Source: an uncultured SAR86 cluster bacterium (GTDB taxonomy: Bacteria; Pseudomonadota; Gammaproteobacteria; Magnimaribacterales; AG-339-G14). From it: a DNA stretch of 64,000 nt. Within the stretch, counting starts at the first letter, position 1. Each line of letters starts with the position of its first letter. The notes under the pieces are model-generated. The model was not told the origin of the DNA, did not search any database, and worked only from the letters and a program-made list of their open reading frames with translations. A program made the translations under genes and the position numbers. Location: contig CACHCY010000004.1 of the NCBI GenBank assembly GCA_902578495.1, forward strand, positions 39,960 through 103,959, read 5' to 3'. Of the stretch, positions 1 through 10,598 are shown in pieces.

Positions 1-1
1 C

Positions 2-1081
2 AATGGAAAAGGAACCACAGGTGAAATATTAACTCAACTTGGTTTGCAGAAAGGTTTAAAAGTCGGTACTTTTTCCTCGCCTCATTTAATTAGAATTAAC
101 GAAAGAATAAAAATAAATGGTGAGCCAATATCGGATAACTTATTTTTGAGCTCATTGGAAAGTGTTAAAGCAGCCAAAGGAGATATCCCACTTAATTTTT
201 TCCAGTACCTTGCTTTAGCTATGATGAAAATTTTTAATGATGAGAATGTTGATCTCTGGATTGTAGAAATTGGCATTGGAGGAAGGTTAGATCCCACAAA
301 TATTTTAAATGCAGATCTATCTATCATTACAAACATTCAACTTGATCATGAAGAAATTTTAGGAAAAGGAATAGAAAATATTGCAAAAGAAAAAGCTGGA
401 ATCATTAAAGAAAATAAAAATTTTATTTTTGGCCATTCCCATCTACCAAATTCTTTAAAAAAAGAAATCAAAATTAAAAATGCTAACTCATCTTTTTTAA
501 AAAAAGATTTCGAAGTAAAGAAAAACAAAGAAAGTATTATATATTTTGATAAGAAGAATCAATTCAAACTTGAAGATAAACAAAACATAGATTCATCATC
601 TATAGCGGTCGCTATAAGATCATTCTTAAGCTTAGGATTCAAGACTTCAGAAAACCAAATTCAAAAAGCTTTGGATTCTTTTTCTATTAAAGGAAGATGC
701 GAAGTTATCTCAGAAGATCCATATATCTTGTTAGATGTTTGCCACAACTTGTCTGCATTAGAGAAATTAAAAAAAGAACTCCTTAAAAAAATTGAAGGTA
801 AAACAACTGCTGCAATTTTCGCATCTTCAAAGAATAGTTATGATCTTATTTCTCCTCTTAAGGAAATGATTGACTGTTGGCATTTTCCTAGATGCAAAGA
901 AAGAAGATTAATGAATCCAGAGCAATTCTTAACTTCAGTAAATAATGAAAGTATCGGTTCTCATGGTGAAAGTTTAGAAGTTACTTATAAGAAAATAAAA
1001 AATAAAAATGAATTCGATGCGATAATTATCTATGGATCATTCTATTTAGTCGGAGAGTTTCTAGAATCAAATTTAGTATGA
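2..1081 (+). CDS. folC: Folylpolyglutamate synthase / dihydrofolate synthase, 5' end outside the window
   Basis: FolC adds glutamate to dihydropteroate or folates in the cytoplasm, using ATP. The gene is cut by the window edge. The reading frame is open from base 2 and begins inside the Mur-ligase P-loop, reading NGKGTTG, so a TTG at 44 is not the real start. Downstream, SSPHLIRINERIKING and GIGGRLDPTN are typical FolC segments, and a Mur-ligase C-terminal domain follows (LLDVCHN near the middle). Order folC-cvpA-purF is conserved in gammaproteobacteria, although the dedD gene usually found between folC and cvpA is missing here. The stop is 13 bases before cvpA, so the three genes are probably one operon. 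Confidence 0.93.
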   Translation, partial: NGKGTTGEILTQLGLQKGLKVGTFSSPHLIRINERIKINGEPISDNLFLSSLESVKAAKGDIPLNFFQYLALAMMKIFNDENVDLWIVEIGIGGRLDPTNILNADLSIITNIQLDHEEILGKGIENIAKEKAGIIKENKNFIFGHSHLPNSLKKEIKIKNANSSFLKKDFEVKKNKESIIYFDKKNQFKLEDKQNIDSSSIAVAIRSFLSLGFKTSENQIQKALDSFSIKGRCEVISEDPYILLDVCHNLSALEKLKKELLKKIEGKTTAAIFASSKNSYDLISPLKEMIDCWHFPRCKERRLMNPEQFLTSVNNESIGSHGESLEVTYKKIKNKNEFDAIIIYGSFYLVGEFLESNLV

Positions 1082-1094
1082 TGTAGAATCAATC

Positions 1095-1649
1095 ATGGAT
1101 ATTCTTGAAGGAAATATTTCTTTAAATTGGATTGATTTCTTATTGGCAGGAATATTTATTTTTTCTCTTGTTGTAGGAACTTTTAAAGGTTTAATGAAAG
1201 AAATATTTTCTGTAGTGGAGTGGGTAGGTTCAATTTATCTTGCATATTTCTTTAGACTAAATTTATCTTCGGTATTGCCTTTAAATAACCTTAATGAATT
1301 CACTAAAGAAATTTTAAGTTCAATCATTATTTTTATTTGTGCTTTTATTATATTCAGACTTATAGGAAATATTATTTCAAAAGGAATGAAACTTATCGGA
1401 CTTTCATTTTTTGATAGGTTTTTAGGATCAGCTTTCGGAGCTTTGAGAGCCTTAGTTGTTTTAGTATTTATTTTTTTGATTTCAAAGGAAGAGTTAGCAA
1501 ATAAAGAATGGTGGGAGGAGAGTTATTTTTCTTACCATATCATCGAAATTTCAAAATTAATTGAAGAATATGATGTTCCTGAAAAAATTAAAGGAGTAAA
1601 ATTTCCACTTCAAGAAAATCTAGATTCTATAAACAAAAAAATTCAATAA
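1095..1649 (+). CDS. cvpA: CvpA family inner-membrane protein
   Basis: A 184-residue membrane protein with about four hydrophobic segments (roughly residues 13-31, 36-52, 72-95 and 108-128), followed by a charged cytoplasmic tail. WIDFLLAGIFIFSLVVGTFKG at the N-terminus and the FDRFLGSAFGALRALVV stretch match the CvpA/colicin V production family. The molecular role is not settled; in E. coli it is linked to colicin V export and envelope stress. It lies 13 bases after folC and 3 bases before purF, the usual gene order, and is probably cotranscribed with purF. Confidence 0.9.
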   Translation: MDILEGNISLNWIDFLLAGIFIFSLVVGTFKGLMKEIFSVVEWVGSIYLAYFFRLNLSSVLPLNNLNEFTKEILSSIIIFICAFIIFRLIGNIISKGMKLIGLSFFDRFLGSAFGALRALVVLVFIFLISKEELANKEWWEESYFSYHIIEISKLIEEYDVPEKIKGVKFPLQENLDSINKKIQ

Positions 1650-1652
1650 AAA

Positions 1653-3119
1653 ATGTGCGGTGTAGTAGGGATTGTCTCAAAAAATGAAGTTGCTTCAGAT
1701 CTTTATGAGGCTCTCACAGTAATTCAGCATCGAGGGCAAGATGCAGCTGGTATAGCAACCTCAGAGGAAAAAAGATTAAATTCAAGAAAACAACTTGGCC
1801 TAGTTAGGGAGGTTTTTAGAGAGCATCACATTCAGTCACTCACCGGGAAAATTGGTATTGCACATGTTAGATACCCCACTGCCGGTGGGGCTTCAGGGGA
1901 GTTAGCTCAACCTATGTATGTAAATTCACCATATGGTATAAGTATTGTTCACAATGGCAATTTAGTGAATACAGATTCTCTATGCGAGGAACTTGCTGAG
2001 ACAGATAGAAGGCACTTAAATACAAATTCAGATTCAGAAGTCATCCTTAATATTTTTGCTCATGAGCTGCAACAGATTGGAGGTGTCCAACCTTCTAAAG
2101 AAGAAATTTTCGAGGCTGTTGCTAGGATGCAGTCAAGATTATCTGGAGCATACTCAATAATAATTATGATCAACAATGTGGGATTAGTAGCAGTTAGGGA
2201 CCCCCACGGAATAAGACCTTTAATCGTAGGTAAGAGGGATGAGGATCTTATGGGGGCGGAGTATATGATTGCCTCCGAAAGCGCAGCAATTGACGCACTT
2301 GATTTTAAAGTCATTGATGACATTGCGGCTGGTGAAACAATTTTTATTTCAAAAGAAGGAAAAATGAGCAGATCTAAAAGTCAAAAGGCAACAAAGCATA
2401 GTCCGTGTATTTTTGAATACGTTTATTTAGCTAGACCTGATTCAGTCATTGATAAAGTATCTGTTCATAAAGCTAGACAAAGAATGGGCACTTACCTTGG
2501 CGAAAAAATACTTAGTCTGTATCCTGAACACGAAATAGATGTGGTTATACCCATCCCTGAAAGCAGCACAACATCAGCAAATGAAGTAGCTAAGAAACTG
2601 GGTTTACCTTACAGAGAAGGTTTTGTGAAGAATAGATATATCGGAAGGACATTTATCATGCCCAAACAAGAGATGCGAAGAAAATCTGTTAAGAGAAAAC
2701 TTAATCCAATTACTATGGAATTTGAAGGCAAGAATGTTCTTCTTGTAGATGATTCAATTGTTAGGGGTACTACAAGTAAGCAAATTGTAGAAATGGCTAG
2801 AGAAGCTGGAGCAAAAAAAGTTTTTTTTGCATCCGCAGCACCGCCAATTAGATTTCAAAATGTTTATGGAATTGATATGGCTGCAACTACCGAGTTGATT
2901 GCTCATCAAAAAGATGAAGTTCAAATTGCAGAATATATAGGAGCCGATTGGCTGGTTTACCAAAATTTAGAAGATCTTATAAGAAGCGCTAAAGTAGGAA
3001 ATAAAGAGATAGAAAATTTTGAAACCTCTATCTTTGATGGTGAATATTTAGATGACCAAGTTTCTTCTGATTACTTGAAAAATCTTGAGGTCTTGAGATC
3101 TGATTCAAATAAAATCTAA
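1653..3119 (+). CDS. purF: Amidophosphoribosyltransferase
   Basis: First committed step of purine synthesis: converts PRPP and glutamine to 5-phosphoribosylamine. The protein starts MCGVVGI, so Cys2 becomes the N-terminal nucleophile of the Ntn glutaminase after removal of Met. HIGHLY conserved glutaminase pieces ([25 protein letters not shown]) are followed by the phosphoribosyltransferase domain with the PRPP loop [18 protein letters not shown]. Length 488 residues is close to the E. coli enzyme (505). It follows cvpA by 3 bases. Its TAA stop shares the tetranucleotide CTAA with the TAG stop of the convergent acnB. Confidence 0.97.
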   Translation: MCGVVGIVSKNEVASDLYEALTVIQHRGQDAAGIATSEEKRLNSRKQLGLVREVFREHHIQSLTGKIGIAHVRYPTAGGASGELAQPMYVNSPYGISIVHNGNLVNTDSLCEELAETDRRHLNTNSDSEVILNIFAHELQQIGGVQPSKEEIFEAVARMQSRLSGAYSIIIMINNVGLVAVRDPHGIRPLIVGKRDEDLMGAEYMIASESAAIDALDFKVIDDIAAGETIFISKEGKMSRSKSQKATKHSPCIFEYVYLARPDSVIDKVSVHKARQRMGTYLGEKILSLYPEHEIDVVIPIPESSTTSANEVAKKLGLPYREGFVKNRYIGRTFIMPKQEMRRKSVKRKLNPITMEFEGKNVLLVDDSIVRGTTSKQIVEMAREAGAKKVFFASAAPPIRFQNVYGIDMAATTELIAHQKDEVQIAEYIGADWLVYQNLEDLIRSAKVGNKEIENFETSIFDGEYLDDQVSSDYLKNLEVLRSDSNKI

Positions 3120-5695
3120 TTAGATTCAATAGTTACAGCTGGAAGTTTTGCATTATCAGCTGCATCTTTATAGCTCTTGATCTCGTTAAAATTCATGTAT
3201 CGAAAAATATCAGCTGACATAGTATTTATTTCAGACATAAAACTCTGATATTCATCATTGGTAGGAAGTTTTCCTAGAATAGATGAAATCGCGGCAAGTT
3301 CCGCCGAAGCGAGATATACATCAGCGCCATCACCTAGTCTGTTTGGAAAGTTCCTTGTTGAGGTTGATACAACGGTTGAATTAGGTTCAACTCTTGCTTG
3401 ATTGCCCATACATAAAGAACATCCAGGAACTTCAGTTCTTACTCCAGCTTTTTTGAAAATATCATAGAAGCCTTCCTGTTCAAGTTGAAACTTATCCATT
3501 CTAGTAGGAGGAGAAATCCATAATCTTGTTGGAAGCGAAGAGGTATCCTTTAAAAGTTTTCCAGCAGCTCTGAAATGGCCAATATTTGTCATGCAAGAAC
3601 CAATAAATACCTCATCAATTTTATCTTCTCCAATTTCTGAAAGTTTTTTTATATCGTCTGGATCATTTGGACAAGCTAAAAGGGGCTCTTTTATTTCATT
3701 TAGATCAATTTCAATAGTAGCTGCGTATTTGGCATTATCATCCGGTTTAAGTAAGACAGGATTTTGAATCCATTGTTCCATTTTTTGAGCTCTTCTTTCT
3801 AAGGTCCTTGCATCTCCGTATCCCTCAGATATCAGCCATCTCAAAAGAACTATATTTGATTTTAGATATTCTAAAATCGGTTCTTCATCTAAAAGAACAG
3901 TGCATCCAGATGCAGATCTTTCTGCAGAAGCATCGGACAACTCAAAAGCTTGTTCAATTTTTAAATTTGGTAATCCTTCAATTTCGAGACATCTACCAGA
4001 GAAAATATTTTTCTTTCCTTCTTTCTCAACAGTGAGAAGACCCTTTTGAATAGCTGCATAAGGAATAGCGTTAACAAGGTCTCTAAGAGTTATTCCAGGT
4101 TGCATCTCTCCAGAAAACCTTACCAAGACTGATTCAGGCATATCTAAAGGAATCACGCCTAGAGCTGCTCCAAATGCTACAAGTCCAGATCCAGCTGGAA
4201 AACTAATTCCTATTGGGAATCTAGTATGGGAATCTCCCCCAGTTCCAACAGTATCTGGAAGTAACATTCTATTTAACCAAGAATGAATGATCCCGTCCCC
4301 GGGTTGCAAAGCAACTCCACCGCGCGTTTTGATAAATTCTGGCAAAGTGTGCTGTGTTTCTATATCAACTGGCTTTGGATATGCAGCTGTATGACAAAAA
4401 GACTGCATAACTAAATCAGATGTGAAACCCAAACAAGCTAGTTCCTTAAGTTCATCTCTAGTCATTGGTCCAGTGGTATCTTGAGAACCAACTGTAGTCA
4501 TAATTGGTTCACAATAGGTGCCAGGTCTAATTCCTTCAACGCCACAAGCTTTACCAACAATTTTTTGAGCAAGAGTATAGCCGTCGTTTGATTCATCTGC
4601 TTTACCCGGTCTCACAAATACATCTGTTGCTGGCAAGTTCAAAAAATCCCTAGCTTTATCAGTCAAGCTTCTACCGATTATCAGCGGTATTCTTCCACCA
4701 GCTCTTACTTCATCTAGAAAAGTTTCTGACTTAAGTTCAAATGACGATATGTGTTCAGAACTCTCATTTTCAACTTTCCCTTCGTGAGGAAATATTGTTA
4801 TCACATCACCAGTTTCCATTTTTTCAACATCTGCTTCGAAAACAAGAGTGCCGGCATCTTCCATTGTATTAAAGAAAATAGGAGCTATTTTGGTTCCTAT
4901 GCATATACCACCTGTTCTTTTATTCGGGATGAAAGGAATATCATCTCCCATATGCCATAAAACTGAATTTGTGGCTGATTTTCTAGAAGATCCAGTTCCA
5001 ACGACATCACCTACGAGACAAATCGGATGACCTTTTTCTTTTAATTTTTTTATTTCTCCAAGAGGATCATTAGATAAACCTTGTCTTGGCATTTTGTACA
5101 TCGCCAAAGCATGCAATGGAATATCTGGCCTTGACCAAGCATCCGGCGCAGGAGAAAGATCGTCAGTATTTGTTTCGCCAGGAACTTTAAAAACAGTCGT
5201 AGTTATTGATTGCGGTACTTCGGGTTTGGATGTAAACCATTCTGCTTCTGCCCAAGATTCTAAAACTTTTGCTGCTTTCGAAGAATCTTTTGATTTTTCT
5301 GCAACGTCGTTAAATGCATCGAAAACCAATAAAGTTTGTGAAAGTGCTTTAACAGCCTCATCTCCACACTCCTCATCATCGAGAAGATTAATCAGAGGTT
5401 CAACATTGTAACCACCGAGCATAGTTCCAAGGTAAAAAGTAGCTTTTGTGGGATTAATCAAATCACATGCGATTTTTTTTGTGGCAACATCATTAAGAAA
5501 TGCGGCTTTTACATAGGCAGCATCGTCTACTCCAGCGGGAACTCTATTGATTAATAGATCTAGTAATAACTCTCCGTCATCAGAGTTTTCTTTGATCAGC
5601 TCAATAAGATCAGCAGTTTGTTCAGCATCGAGTGGTTCTGGCGGAATACCAAGTTCGGCTCTTTCTTTTTCAATTTTTTTATATGCTTCTAACAT
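3116..5695 (-). CDS. acnB: Aconitate hydratase B
   Basis: Interconverts citrate and isocitrate in the TCA cycle with a 4Fe-4S cluster; AcnB-type enzymes can also act as 2-methylisocitrate dehydratase. The 859-residue product follows E. coli AcnB almost end to end: N-terminal HEAT-like domain ([22 protein letters not shown]), swivelling domain ([20 protein letters not shown]), then the catalytic domains. The cluster cysteines are visible in [12 protein letters not shown] and [11 protein letters not shown]. The ATG is preceded by AGGGG at suitable spacing. Convergent with purF (4-base overlap) and divergent from the DUF1289 gene with only 32 bases between, so both promoters must fit in that gap. 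Confidence 0.98.
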   Translation of the reverse strand: MLEAYKKIEKERAELGIPPEPLDAEQTADLIELIKENSDDGELLLDLLINRVPAGVDDAAYVKAAFLNDVATKKIACDLINPTKATFYLGTMLGGYNVEPLINLLDDEECGDEAVKALSQTLLVFDAFNDVAEKSKDSSKAAKVLESWAEAEWFTSKPEVPQSITTTVFKVPGETNTDDLSPAPDAWSRPDIPLHALAMYKMPRQGLSNDPLGEIKKLKEKGHPICLVGDVVGTGSSRKSATNSVLWHMGDDIPFIPNKRTGGICIGTKIAPIFFNTMEDAGTLVFEADVEKMETGDVITIFPHEGKVENESSEHISSFELKSETFLDEVRAGGRIPLIIGRSLTDKARDFLNLPATDVFVRPGKADESNDGYTLAQKIVGKACGVEGIRPGTYCEPIMTTVGSQDTTGPMTRDELKELACLGFTSDLVMQSFCHTAAYPKPVDIETQHTLPEFIKTRGGVALQPGDGIIHSWLNRMLLPDTVGTGGDSHTRFPIGISFPAGSGLVAFGAALGVIPLDMPESVLVRFSGEMQPGITLRDLVNAIPYAAIQKGLLTVEKEGKKNIFSGRCLEIEGLPNLKIEQAFELSDASAERSASGCTVLLDEEPILEYLKSNIVLLRWLISEGYGDARTLERRAQKMEQWIQNPVLLKPDDNAKYAATIEIDLNEIKEPLLACPNDPDDIKKLSEIGEDKIDEVFIGSCMTNIGHFRAAGKLLKDTSSLPTRLWISPPTRMDKFQLEQEGFYDIFKKAGVRTEVPGCSLCMGNQARVEPNSTVVSTSTRNFPNRLGDGADVYLASAELAAISSILGKLPTNDEYQSFMSEINTMSADIFRYMNFNEIKSYKDAADNAKLPAVTIESN

Positions 5696-5727
5696 AAACC
5701 CCTAAAAAAGTTGCTAGTATACCCTTT

Positions 5728-6183
5728 ATGCAGAAGAAGACTAGAACCCCATGCGTTGGAATATGTTCTACGACATATGGAGACGAAGTTTGTAGGGGGT
5801 GCAAAAGGTTTTACTTCGAGGTAATTAACTGGAATAAATACGACGAAGATGAAAAAGATGCAATTTGGACGAGATTGGAATCTTTAAAAACTCAAATTAT
5901 TTATTCAAAAATAAAAAAAATAAATTCAAAAAAACTATCTACAAAAATCGCTGAATTAGATTTAAAAATAAAAACAGATCTCAATGAATACTGCAAAATT
6001 TTCGATTTAGTCAAACTTGTTAGTGAAAGTTTTGAAAACCTGAGTGATTTTGGAATAACTTTTCATGATGAAAGCATGAACCTAGAAATACTTAAGAGAG
6101 ATTTAGAAGAAGAGCTTTTAGCTTTATCTGATGCTCATTATTCAAAGTACTTTAAAGATCCTCTCGAGCAGAAAAAAGCTTAA
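5728..6183 (+). CDS. DUF1289 domain protein
   Basis: The first 50 residues carry the DUF1289 signature: four cysteines in CVGIC...VCRGCKR followed by FYFEVINWNKYDEDEKDAIW, a likely small metal-binding module. Residues from about 55 on are a lysine/glutamate-rich helical region, longer than in minimal DUF1289 proteins. Function is unknown. It is transcribed divergently from acnB and its stop shares TTAA with the stop of the convergent lpxH. Family assignment is firm; no role is claimed. Confidence 0.82.
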   Translation: MQKKTRTPCVGICSTTYGDEVCRGCKRFYFEVINWNKYDEDEKDAIWTRLESLKTQIIYSKIKKINSKKLSTKIAELDLKIKTDLNEYCKIFDLVKLVSESFENLSDFGITFHDESMNLEILKRDLEEELLALSDAHYSKYFKDPLEQKKA

Positions 6184-6884
6184 AAAGTTTCTAAAGAAAT
6201 TTCTCCATCAATTACCGTTGCATAGTTAACCTCATTTTCCCAATCACTCAAGACCACTCTTAAAAGGTTTTTATCTTTATGAATAAAGGGCCTATGAGTA
6301 TGTCCGTGAATCATTTTTTTAATTCTAAATTCATTACTAATTTTTGAGACAGATTCTTGGTTAACATCCATAATTTCATTTTTTTTATTACCAGTTTCTT
6401 CGTTGCTCATTTCTCTTAAACCAGACGCTATATCGAATCTTTCTTTTAAAGATTTAGATAAAAAGTCATCTCGCCAACTCTTATCCCTAACAAGTTTCCT
6501 AAACTCCTGATATCTAACGTCATCTGTGCAAAGGGTATCTCCATGGAGAAGGAGTATCTTGGAAGCTCCATCTTCATAAATATGATAATCAGAAAGAAGT
6601 TCCGCATTTACAGAAGAGCAAAAATTATCTCCGATTAAAAAATCTCTATTACCATGCATAAGAAAAACTTTTATTCCATCTGCTGATACTTTTTTTAAAA
6701 TTTCAATGACATTTTTATTAAACTCGGATTCATTATCATCACCGATCCAAGTCTCGAACAAATCACCTAAGATAAATAAATTATCAAATCCATCAACTTT
6801 TGAGGATAAAAACTTTTCAAATTTGTCATACAAAGCAAGGTCTGACTCATGTAAATGTAAATCAGATATTAGAACCGCACTCAT
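6180..6884 (-). CDS. lpxH: UDP-2,3-diacylglucosamine diphosphatase
   Basis: Calcineurin-type metallophosphoesterase that hydrolyses UDP-2,3-diacylglucosamine to lipid X in lipid A synthesis, on the inner face of the inner membrane. Metal-ligand motifs appear in order: ISDLHLHE at residues 6-13, GDLFETWIGDD near 40, GNRDFL near 80, HGDTLCTDD near 113 and HGHTHRP near 190-200. 234 residues, normal for LpxH (E. coli 240). It follows ppiB by 7 bases on the same strand; ppiB-lpxH divergent from cysS is also the E. coli order. Confidence 0.95.
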   Translation of the reverse strand: MSAVLISDLHLHESDLALYDKFEKFLSSKVDGFDNLFILGDLFETWIGDDNESEFNKNVIEILKKVSADGIKVFLMHGNRDFLIGDNFCSSVNAELLSDYHIYEDGASKILLLHGDTLCTDDVRYQEFRKLVRDKSWRDDFLSKSLKERFDIASGLREMSNEETGNKKNEIMDVNQESVSKISNEFRIKKMIHGHTHRPFIHKDKNLLRVVLSDWENEVNYATVIDGEISLETF

Positions 6885-6891
6885 GAATGAG

Positions 6892-7398
6892 TTATTGTTT
6901 TAGAGATGCACTCAGAATTTTTATATCTTCTCTTGGCACGTCCTGATAAGGTCCAAAGCTTCCTGTTTGCACTGTTGCCATTTCATCGACAACTTCTTGA
7001 CCCTTTACGACTTTTCCAAAGACAGCGTATCCCCATCCCATTGGAGTTTCAGAGGAAAAATCTAGACTAATATTATCTTGAAGATTAATGAAAAACTGTG
7101 AAGTTGCTGAGTGAGGATCATTGGTTCGGGCCATTGATAACGTATACCTATCATTTTTTAAACCATTATTGGCTTCATTTTGTATTGGTTCCTGAGTTTC
7201 TTTTTGTTCCATTCCAGAAATATGACCGCCTCCTTGCACAACAAAACCTGGAATTATTCTATGAAAGATTGTTTCCTCAAAAAAACCGCTTTCAACGTAA
7301 GACACAAAGTTCTTAACCGTTATTGGTGCATCATCTTCGTAAAGTTCAATTTCTAAAGTTCCCATTGTCGTGACTAGAACTACAATAATATTATTCAT
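6892..7398 (-). CDS. ppiB: Peptidyl-prolyl cis-trans isomerase, cyclophilin type
   Basis: Cyclophilin that speeds proline isomerisation during folding. Recognisable core: NFVSYVESGFFEETIFHRIIPGFVVQGGG, NEANNGLKNDRYTLSMART, SATSQFFINL and GWGYAVFGKVV. I place the start at the ATG ending at 7398 because AGAGGA lies just upstream; the frame also has an ATG at 7419 that would add MISKEEI and put the ribosome site inside the gene. The N-terminus NNIIVVLVTTMGTLEIELYED has no convincing signal peptide, so it is probably cytoplasmic. It is probably cotranscribed with lpxH. Confidence 0.94.
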   Translation of the reverse strand: MNNIIVVLVTTMGTLEIELYEDDAPITVKNFVSYVESGFFEETIFHRIIPGFVVQGGGHISGMEQKETQEPIQNEANNGLKNDRYTLSMARTNDPHSATSQFFINLQDNISLDFSSETPMGWGYAVFGKVVKGQEVVDEMATVQTGSFGPYQDVPREDIKILSASLKQ

Positions 7399-7446
7399 AA
7401 TTTCCTCTTTAGATATCATTCTAATCTATAATTGATCTTCTCTGAA

Positions 7447-8832
7447 ATGAAGATATTTGATTCAAAAAGTTCTAAAAAGATAAGTTTTAATCCATTAAAA
7501 GAAGGAAAAGCATCACTTTATGTTTGTGGAATGACAGTTTATGACTCTTGCCACATTGGACATCTTAGAACTTTTTTATCCTTTGATTTTATAGTTAAGT
7601 CCTTTAAGGCTCTGAACTATGATGTCTATTATGTAAGAAATATTACTGATGTAGATGACAAAATAATTGCTAAAGCAAAATCTGAAAATACGTCTCCTTC
7701 AGCTATTTCAGAAAAGTATATTCAGGAAATGCATGATGATTTTTCCTCTATGTCTATGCTGTCACCAGACGTTGAGCCAAAAGTTACTGAACACATGGAT
7801 TCCATAATTTCTTTCATAGATGATTTAATCTCTAAGAATTTTGCTTATACAACTAAACACGGAGATGTTTTTTTTGACGTAGAGTCTTTTGACGATTATG
7901 GAGAGTTATCGAATAGAAATCTCGAAGATATGGTTTCTGGATCAAGAATTGATATAGATGATACTAAAAAAAATCCTGCTGACTTTGCGCTTTGGAAAAT
8001 CTCTTCTGATAAAGCTTCTTGGAACTCACCTTGGGGTAAAGGAAGACCTGGCTGGCATATCGAGTGTTCGGCTATGAGCAGAGATTATTTGGGAAAAAAT
8101 TTTGATATTCACGGAGGAGGTTTAGACCTTAAATTTCCTCACCATGAAAACGAAAATGCTCAATCTAAATGTAACCATGATGGATTATTTGCTAACTTTT
8201 GGTTGCACACTGGACCTTTAACTATAGAGGAAGAGAAGATGTCAAAGTCTCTTGGAAATTTCATTACAATCAAAGACATCCTGAAAAAATATCACCCGGA
8301 GGTGATTAGATTTTTTCTTTTTTCTACTCACTACAGGAATCCTTTGAATTTTTCTTTTCACGGACTTGATGAAAGTAAAAAAACACTCGATAAATTTTAT
8401 GATGCTTTGAGAAAAGTAGATTTATCTGATGCTAAAAATATTCCTCTCGATGAGGGAGTCATTGAAAGTTTGAAAGATGATTTCAACTCTCCTAAATTGA
8501 TCTCTTTTCTGCATAAGATATTAGATAAATTAAACAAGTCATTTCTTAATAATAAAAACGAATCTAAATCTATAGCTAATCTTCTTATTTCATCAGGAAG
8601 TGTAATGGGATTATTTCAATCTAAGCCAGACGAGTATTTTAAATTTATTTCATCTGAAGTGCTTATTACAGAGGAAGAAATAGAAGATCTAATAACTGAA
8701 AGAAATCTCGCAAGAAATCAAAAAGATTTCATTAAGTCAGACAAGATTAGAGATGATTTAAAAGCTAAGGGAATTAATCTTGAAGATGTTGGAGAAAAAA
8801 CTATCTGGAAAAGGGTGGCTTTAGATGAATAA
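7447..8832 (+). CDS. cysS: Cysteinyl-tRNA synthetase
   Basis: Charges tRNA-Cys with cysteine. Class I signatures: CHIGH (HIGH motif) near residue 33 and EEKMSKSLGN (KMSKS) near 263; zinc ligands lie in YVCGMTVYD, HIECSAMS and HHENENAQ. From the ATG at 7447 the protein has 461 residues, the length of the E. coli enzyme; an in-frame TTG at 7432 is possible but the family begins MKIF-. A TATAAT at 7427-7432 lies 14 bases upstream of the ATG and could be the -10 box, giving a very short leader. The 3' end overlaps the convergent exchanger gene by 12 bases. Confidence 0.96.
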   Translation: MKIFDSKSSKKISFNPLKEGKASLYVCGMTVYDSCHIGHLRTFLSFDFIVKSFKALNYDVYYVRNITDVDDKIIAKAKSENTSPSAISEKYIQEMHDDFSSMSMLSPDVEPKVTEHMDSIISFIDDLISKNFAYTTKHGDVFFDVESFDDYGELSNRNLEDMVSGSRIDIDDTKKNPADFALWKISSDKASWNSPWGKGRPGWHIECSAMSRDYLGKNFDIHGGGLDLKFPHHENENAQSKCNHDGLFANFWLHTGPLTIEEEKMSKSLGNFITIKDILKKYHPEVIRFFLFSTHYRNPLNFSFHGLDESKKTLDKFYDALRKVDLSDAKNIPLDEGVIESLKDDFNSPKLISFLHKILDKLNKSFLNNKNESKSIANLLISSGSVMGLFQSKPDEYFKFISSEVLITEEEIEDLITERNLARNQKDFIKSDKIRDDLKAKGINLEDVGEKTIWKRVALDE

Positions 8833-9762
8833 ATTAAGTAAATAAATTAAATATCCTAAAATAAACATTAATCCAAAGCCGTAAAAAAGAATTCTGGAAA
8901 GACCATCTTTTTGTCTACCAACTACAAGAGCAAGAATAAACAACGCGCTAAAAATACTCATAATCAAAAAATCCCTCGTGAAAATTACACCATCAAATAC
9001 TTCATTGCTTCCAAATGCAATGATTGGAAACACCACAACGATATTTAAAAAATTAGATCCAAGTACATTTCCTATGACTATCAAAGATTTATCTTGTCTT
9101 ATTGCAGCAACGGTTGCCGCAAGTTCAGGGAGACTCGTTCCCACAGCTATGATGCTAAGTCCAATTATTACCTCAGATAATCCAAAATAAATTGCTATCG
9201 ATTCAGCTCCAGTGACAGTGAGTTCAGAACCAATTATTAGTACCAAAAGGCTCAAAATGGTAAAGAAAATTACTTTCATTAACCCTGAATCTTGATTACT
9301 GACCTCAATATCAGCCTCTTTAGATCTTAATAAATTCAATACAAATAAAATTATTAGACAAATACATAAAATTCCATCCCCTATGCTTAGCCTTAAGTCA
9401 AAAAGACAATAACCTGCAATAAGGGTGCATAAAATGAATAGAAAAATATTTCTCAAATCAAGAGGTATAGCTTTGGAGGCTAAAGCAAAACAACTCAATC
9501 CAAATATAAGACCTATATTGCTGATATTTGATCCAATTGAATTTCCTAATGCAATCTCAGGAGTGTCGTTAAGCACAGATGAAATGCTTACAAATATTTC
9601 GGGTGCTGACGTTCCAAGAGCAATTAAAGTTAAACCAATAATTAAATCACTAATGCCAATTTTTCTAGCCAATATTGAAGAATTTGATATAAATTTGTCA
9701 GCCCCCCAAATGAGACCTACTAGTCCAATAGAAAGCAAGATAAATGATATTAATATTGACAT
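8821..9762 (-). CDS. Calcium/sodium antiporter, CaCA family (YrbG-like)
   Basis: Cation/Ca2+ exchanger of the inner membrane with about ten hydrophobic segments in two inverted repeats. The duplicated alpha-repeat motifs are clear: LTLIALGTSAPEIFVSI in the first half and LSIIAVGTSLPELAATVAA in the second, each followed by a GN(S/V)xGSN segment (GNSIGSNISNIG and GNVLGSNFLNIV). 313 residues fits YrbG-type exchangers (E. coli 325). Exact ion specificity cannot be read from sequence. It overlaps cysS by 12 bases at the 3' end and touches the nuclease gene upstream by one base. Confidence 0.92.
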   Translation of the reverse strand: MSILISFILLSIGLVGLIWGADKFISNSSILARKIGISDLIIGLTLIALGTSAPEIFVSISSVLNDTPEIALGNSIGSNISNIGLIFGLSCFALASKAIPLDLRNIFLFILCTLIAGYCLFDLRLSIGDGILCICLIILFVLNLLRSKEADIEVSNQDSGLMKVIFFTILSLLVLIIGSELTVTGAESIAIYFGLSEVIIGLSIIAVGTSLPELAATVAAIRQDKSLIVIGNVLGSNFLNIVVVFPIIAFGSNEVFDGVIFTRDFLIMSIFSALFILALVVGRQKDGLSRILFYGFGLMFILGYLIYLLNLFI

Positions 9763-10484
9763 TAACCAAATAATTTAATTTTTCTGTTATAAGCGCAATA
9801 GTCACATCTATCCGACTCTCCTGGGAGTTCGTCGCTATTCAAGCAATTTTTTATTTCCTTCAAAGCAGGAGTTACCCATGAATCATTAGCTTTGTATGGC
9901 AAAATTTTAACTTCAAAATTTAAGCGATTATCAAAAACCTTTGAATCTTTTATACCATTGCAGTAAACAAAATATGACATATCGTCCACATCAAAGCCAT
10001 TTTGCCTAAATAGCCACTGATAAATTTCAATTTGTCTTTTGTATGAAATTTGCCAGGGAGCGTCTATGGTTACATCCCCTTTTTTTGAAGTCGCTTTATA
10101 GTCAGCAATTATCAATTTATCATTTTTAGTATTAATCCAAACGTCATCAACGAGCCCATAAATATAAAGATTCAGCTCTTTTAATTCGATGCCAATCCCT
10201 TGATTTCTTGTTCTCCAAATTTCAATATCAGGATGATCGTAAGGTTTAGCATCTATAGAAGATTCAATGAGATATGGATGATTGTTTTCTGTACCTCTGT
10301 AAGAATCAAATTCATCTTTCAAGAGTTGATCAACTGCATTATTTAAGTTGAATGGGAAAGAATCTGGCTTTTTTACTCCTAATTTTTCTTCTAAGTAAAA
10401 ACATCTTTTACATTTTGAAAAATTTTCAATTCTGCTACGACTTAACTTATAAGGTTTGTCAGATCTAGGATCGTATAATGGCAT
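9762..10484 (-). CDS. PD-(D/E)XK nuclease family protein (RecB/Cas4-like)
   Basis: A single-domain RecB-like nuclease of 240 residues. It opens with KLSRSRIENFSKCKRCFYLE, the usual start of this fold. LIIADYKATSKKGDV supplies the D-x-K catalytic pair, and YKRQIEIYQWLFRQNGF is the downstream Q-x3-Y helix of RecB nucleases. Cysteine pairs near both ends (CKRC and CDYC) resemble the Fe-S staple of Cas4 and AddB proteins, although the spacing is not the classical one. No cas genes are nearby, so a repair or housekeeping role is more likely. It starts 7 bases after tRNA-Asn on the same strand and may be cotranscribed with it. Confidence 0.78.
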   Translation of the reverse strand: MPLYDPRSDKPYKLSRSRIENFSKCKRCFYLEEKLGVKKPDSFPFNLNNAVDQLLKDEFDSYRGTENNHPYLIESSIDAKPYDHPDIEIWRTRNQGIGIELKELNLYIYGLVDDVWINTKNDKLIIADYKATSKKGDVTIDAPWQISYKRQIEIYQWLFRQNGFDVDDMSYFVYCNGIKDSKVFDNRLNFEVKILPYKANDSWVTPALKEIKNCLNSDELPGESDRCDYCAYNRKIKLFG

Positions 10485-10491
10485 AAAATTC

Positions 10492-10567
<76 letters not shown>

Positions 10568-10598
10568 AAAGAGGGTATTATAAGCAAAAACATCTAAT

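Noticed and set aside
5094..5411. 105-residue plus-strand open frame inside acnB
   Set aside because: It is an antisense shadow of acnB; serine-rich, no ribosome site.
9762..10484. Cas4-like nuclease taken as part of a CRISPR system
   Set aside because: No repeats, spacers or other cas genes were seen in the window.
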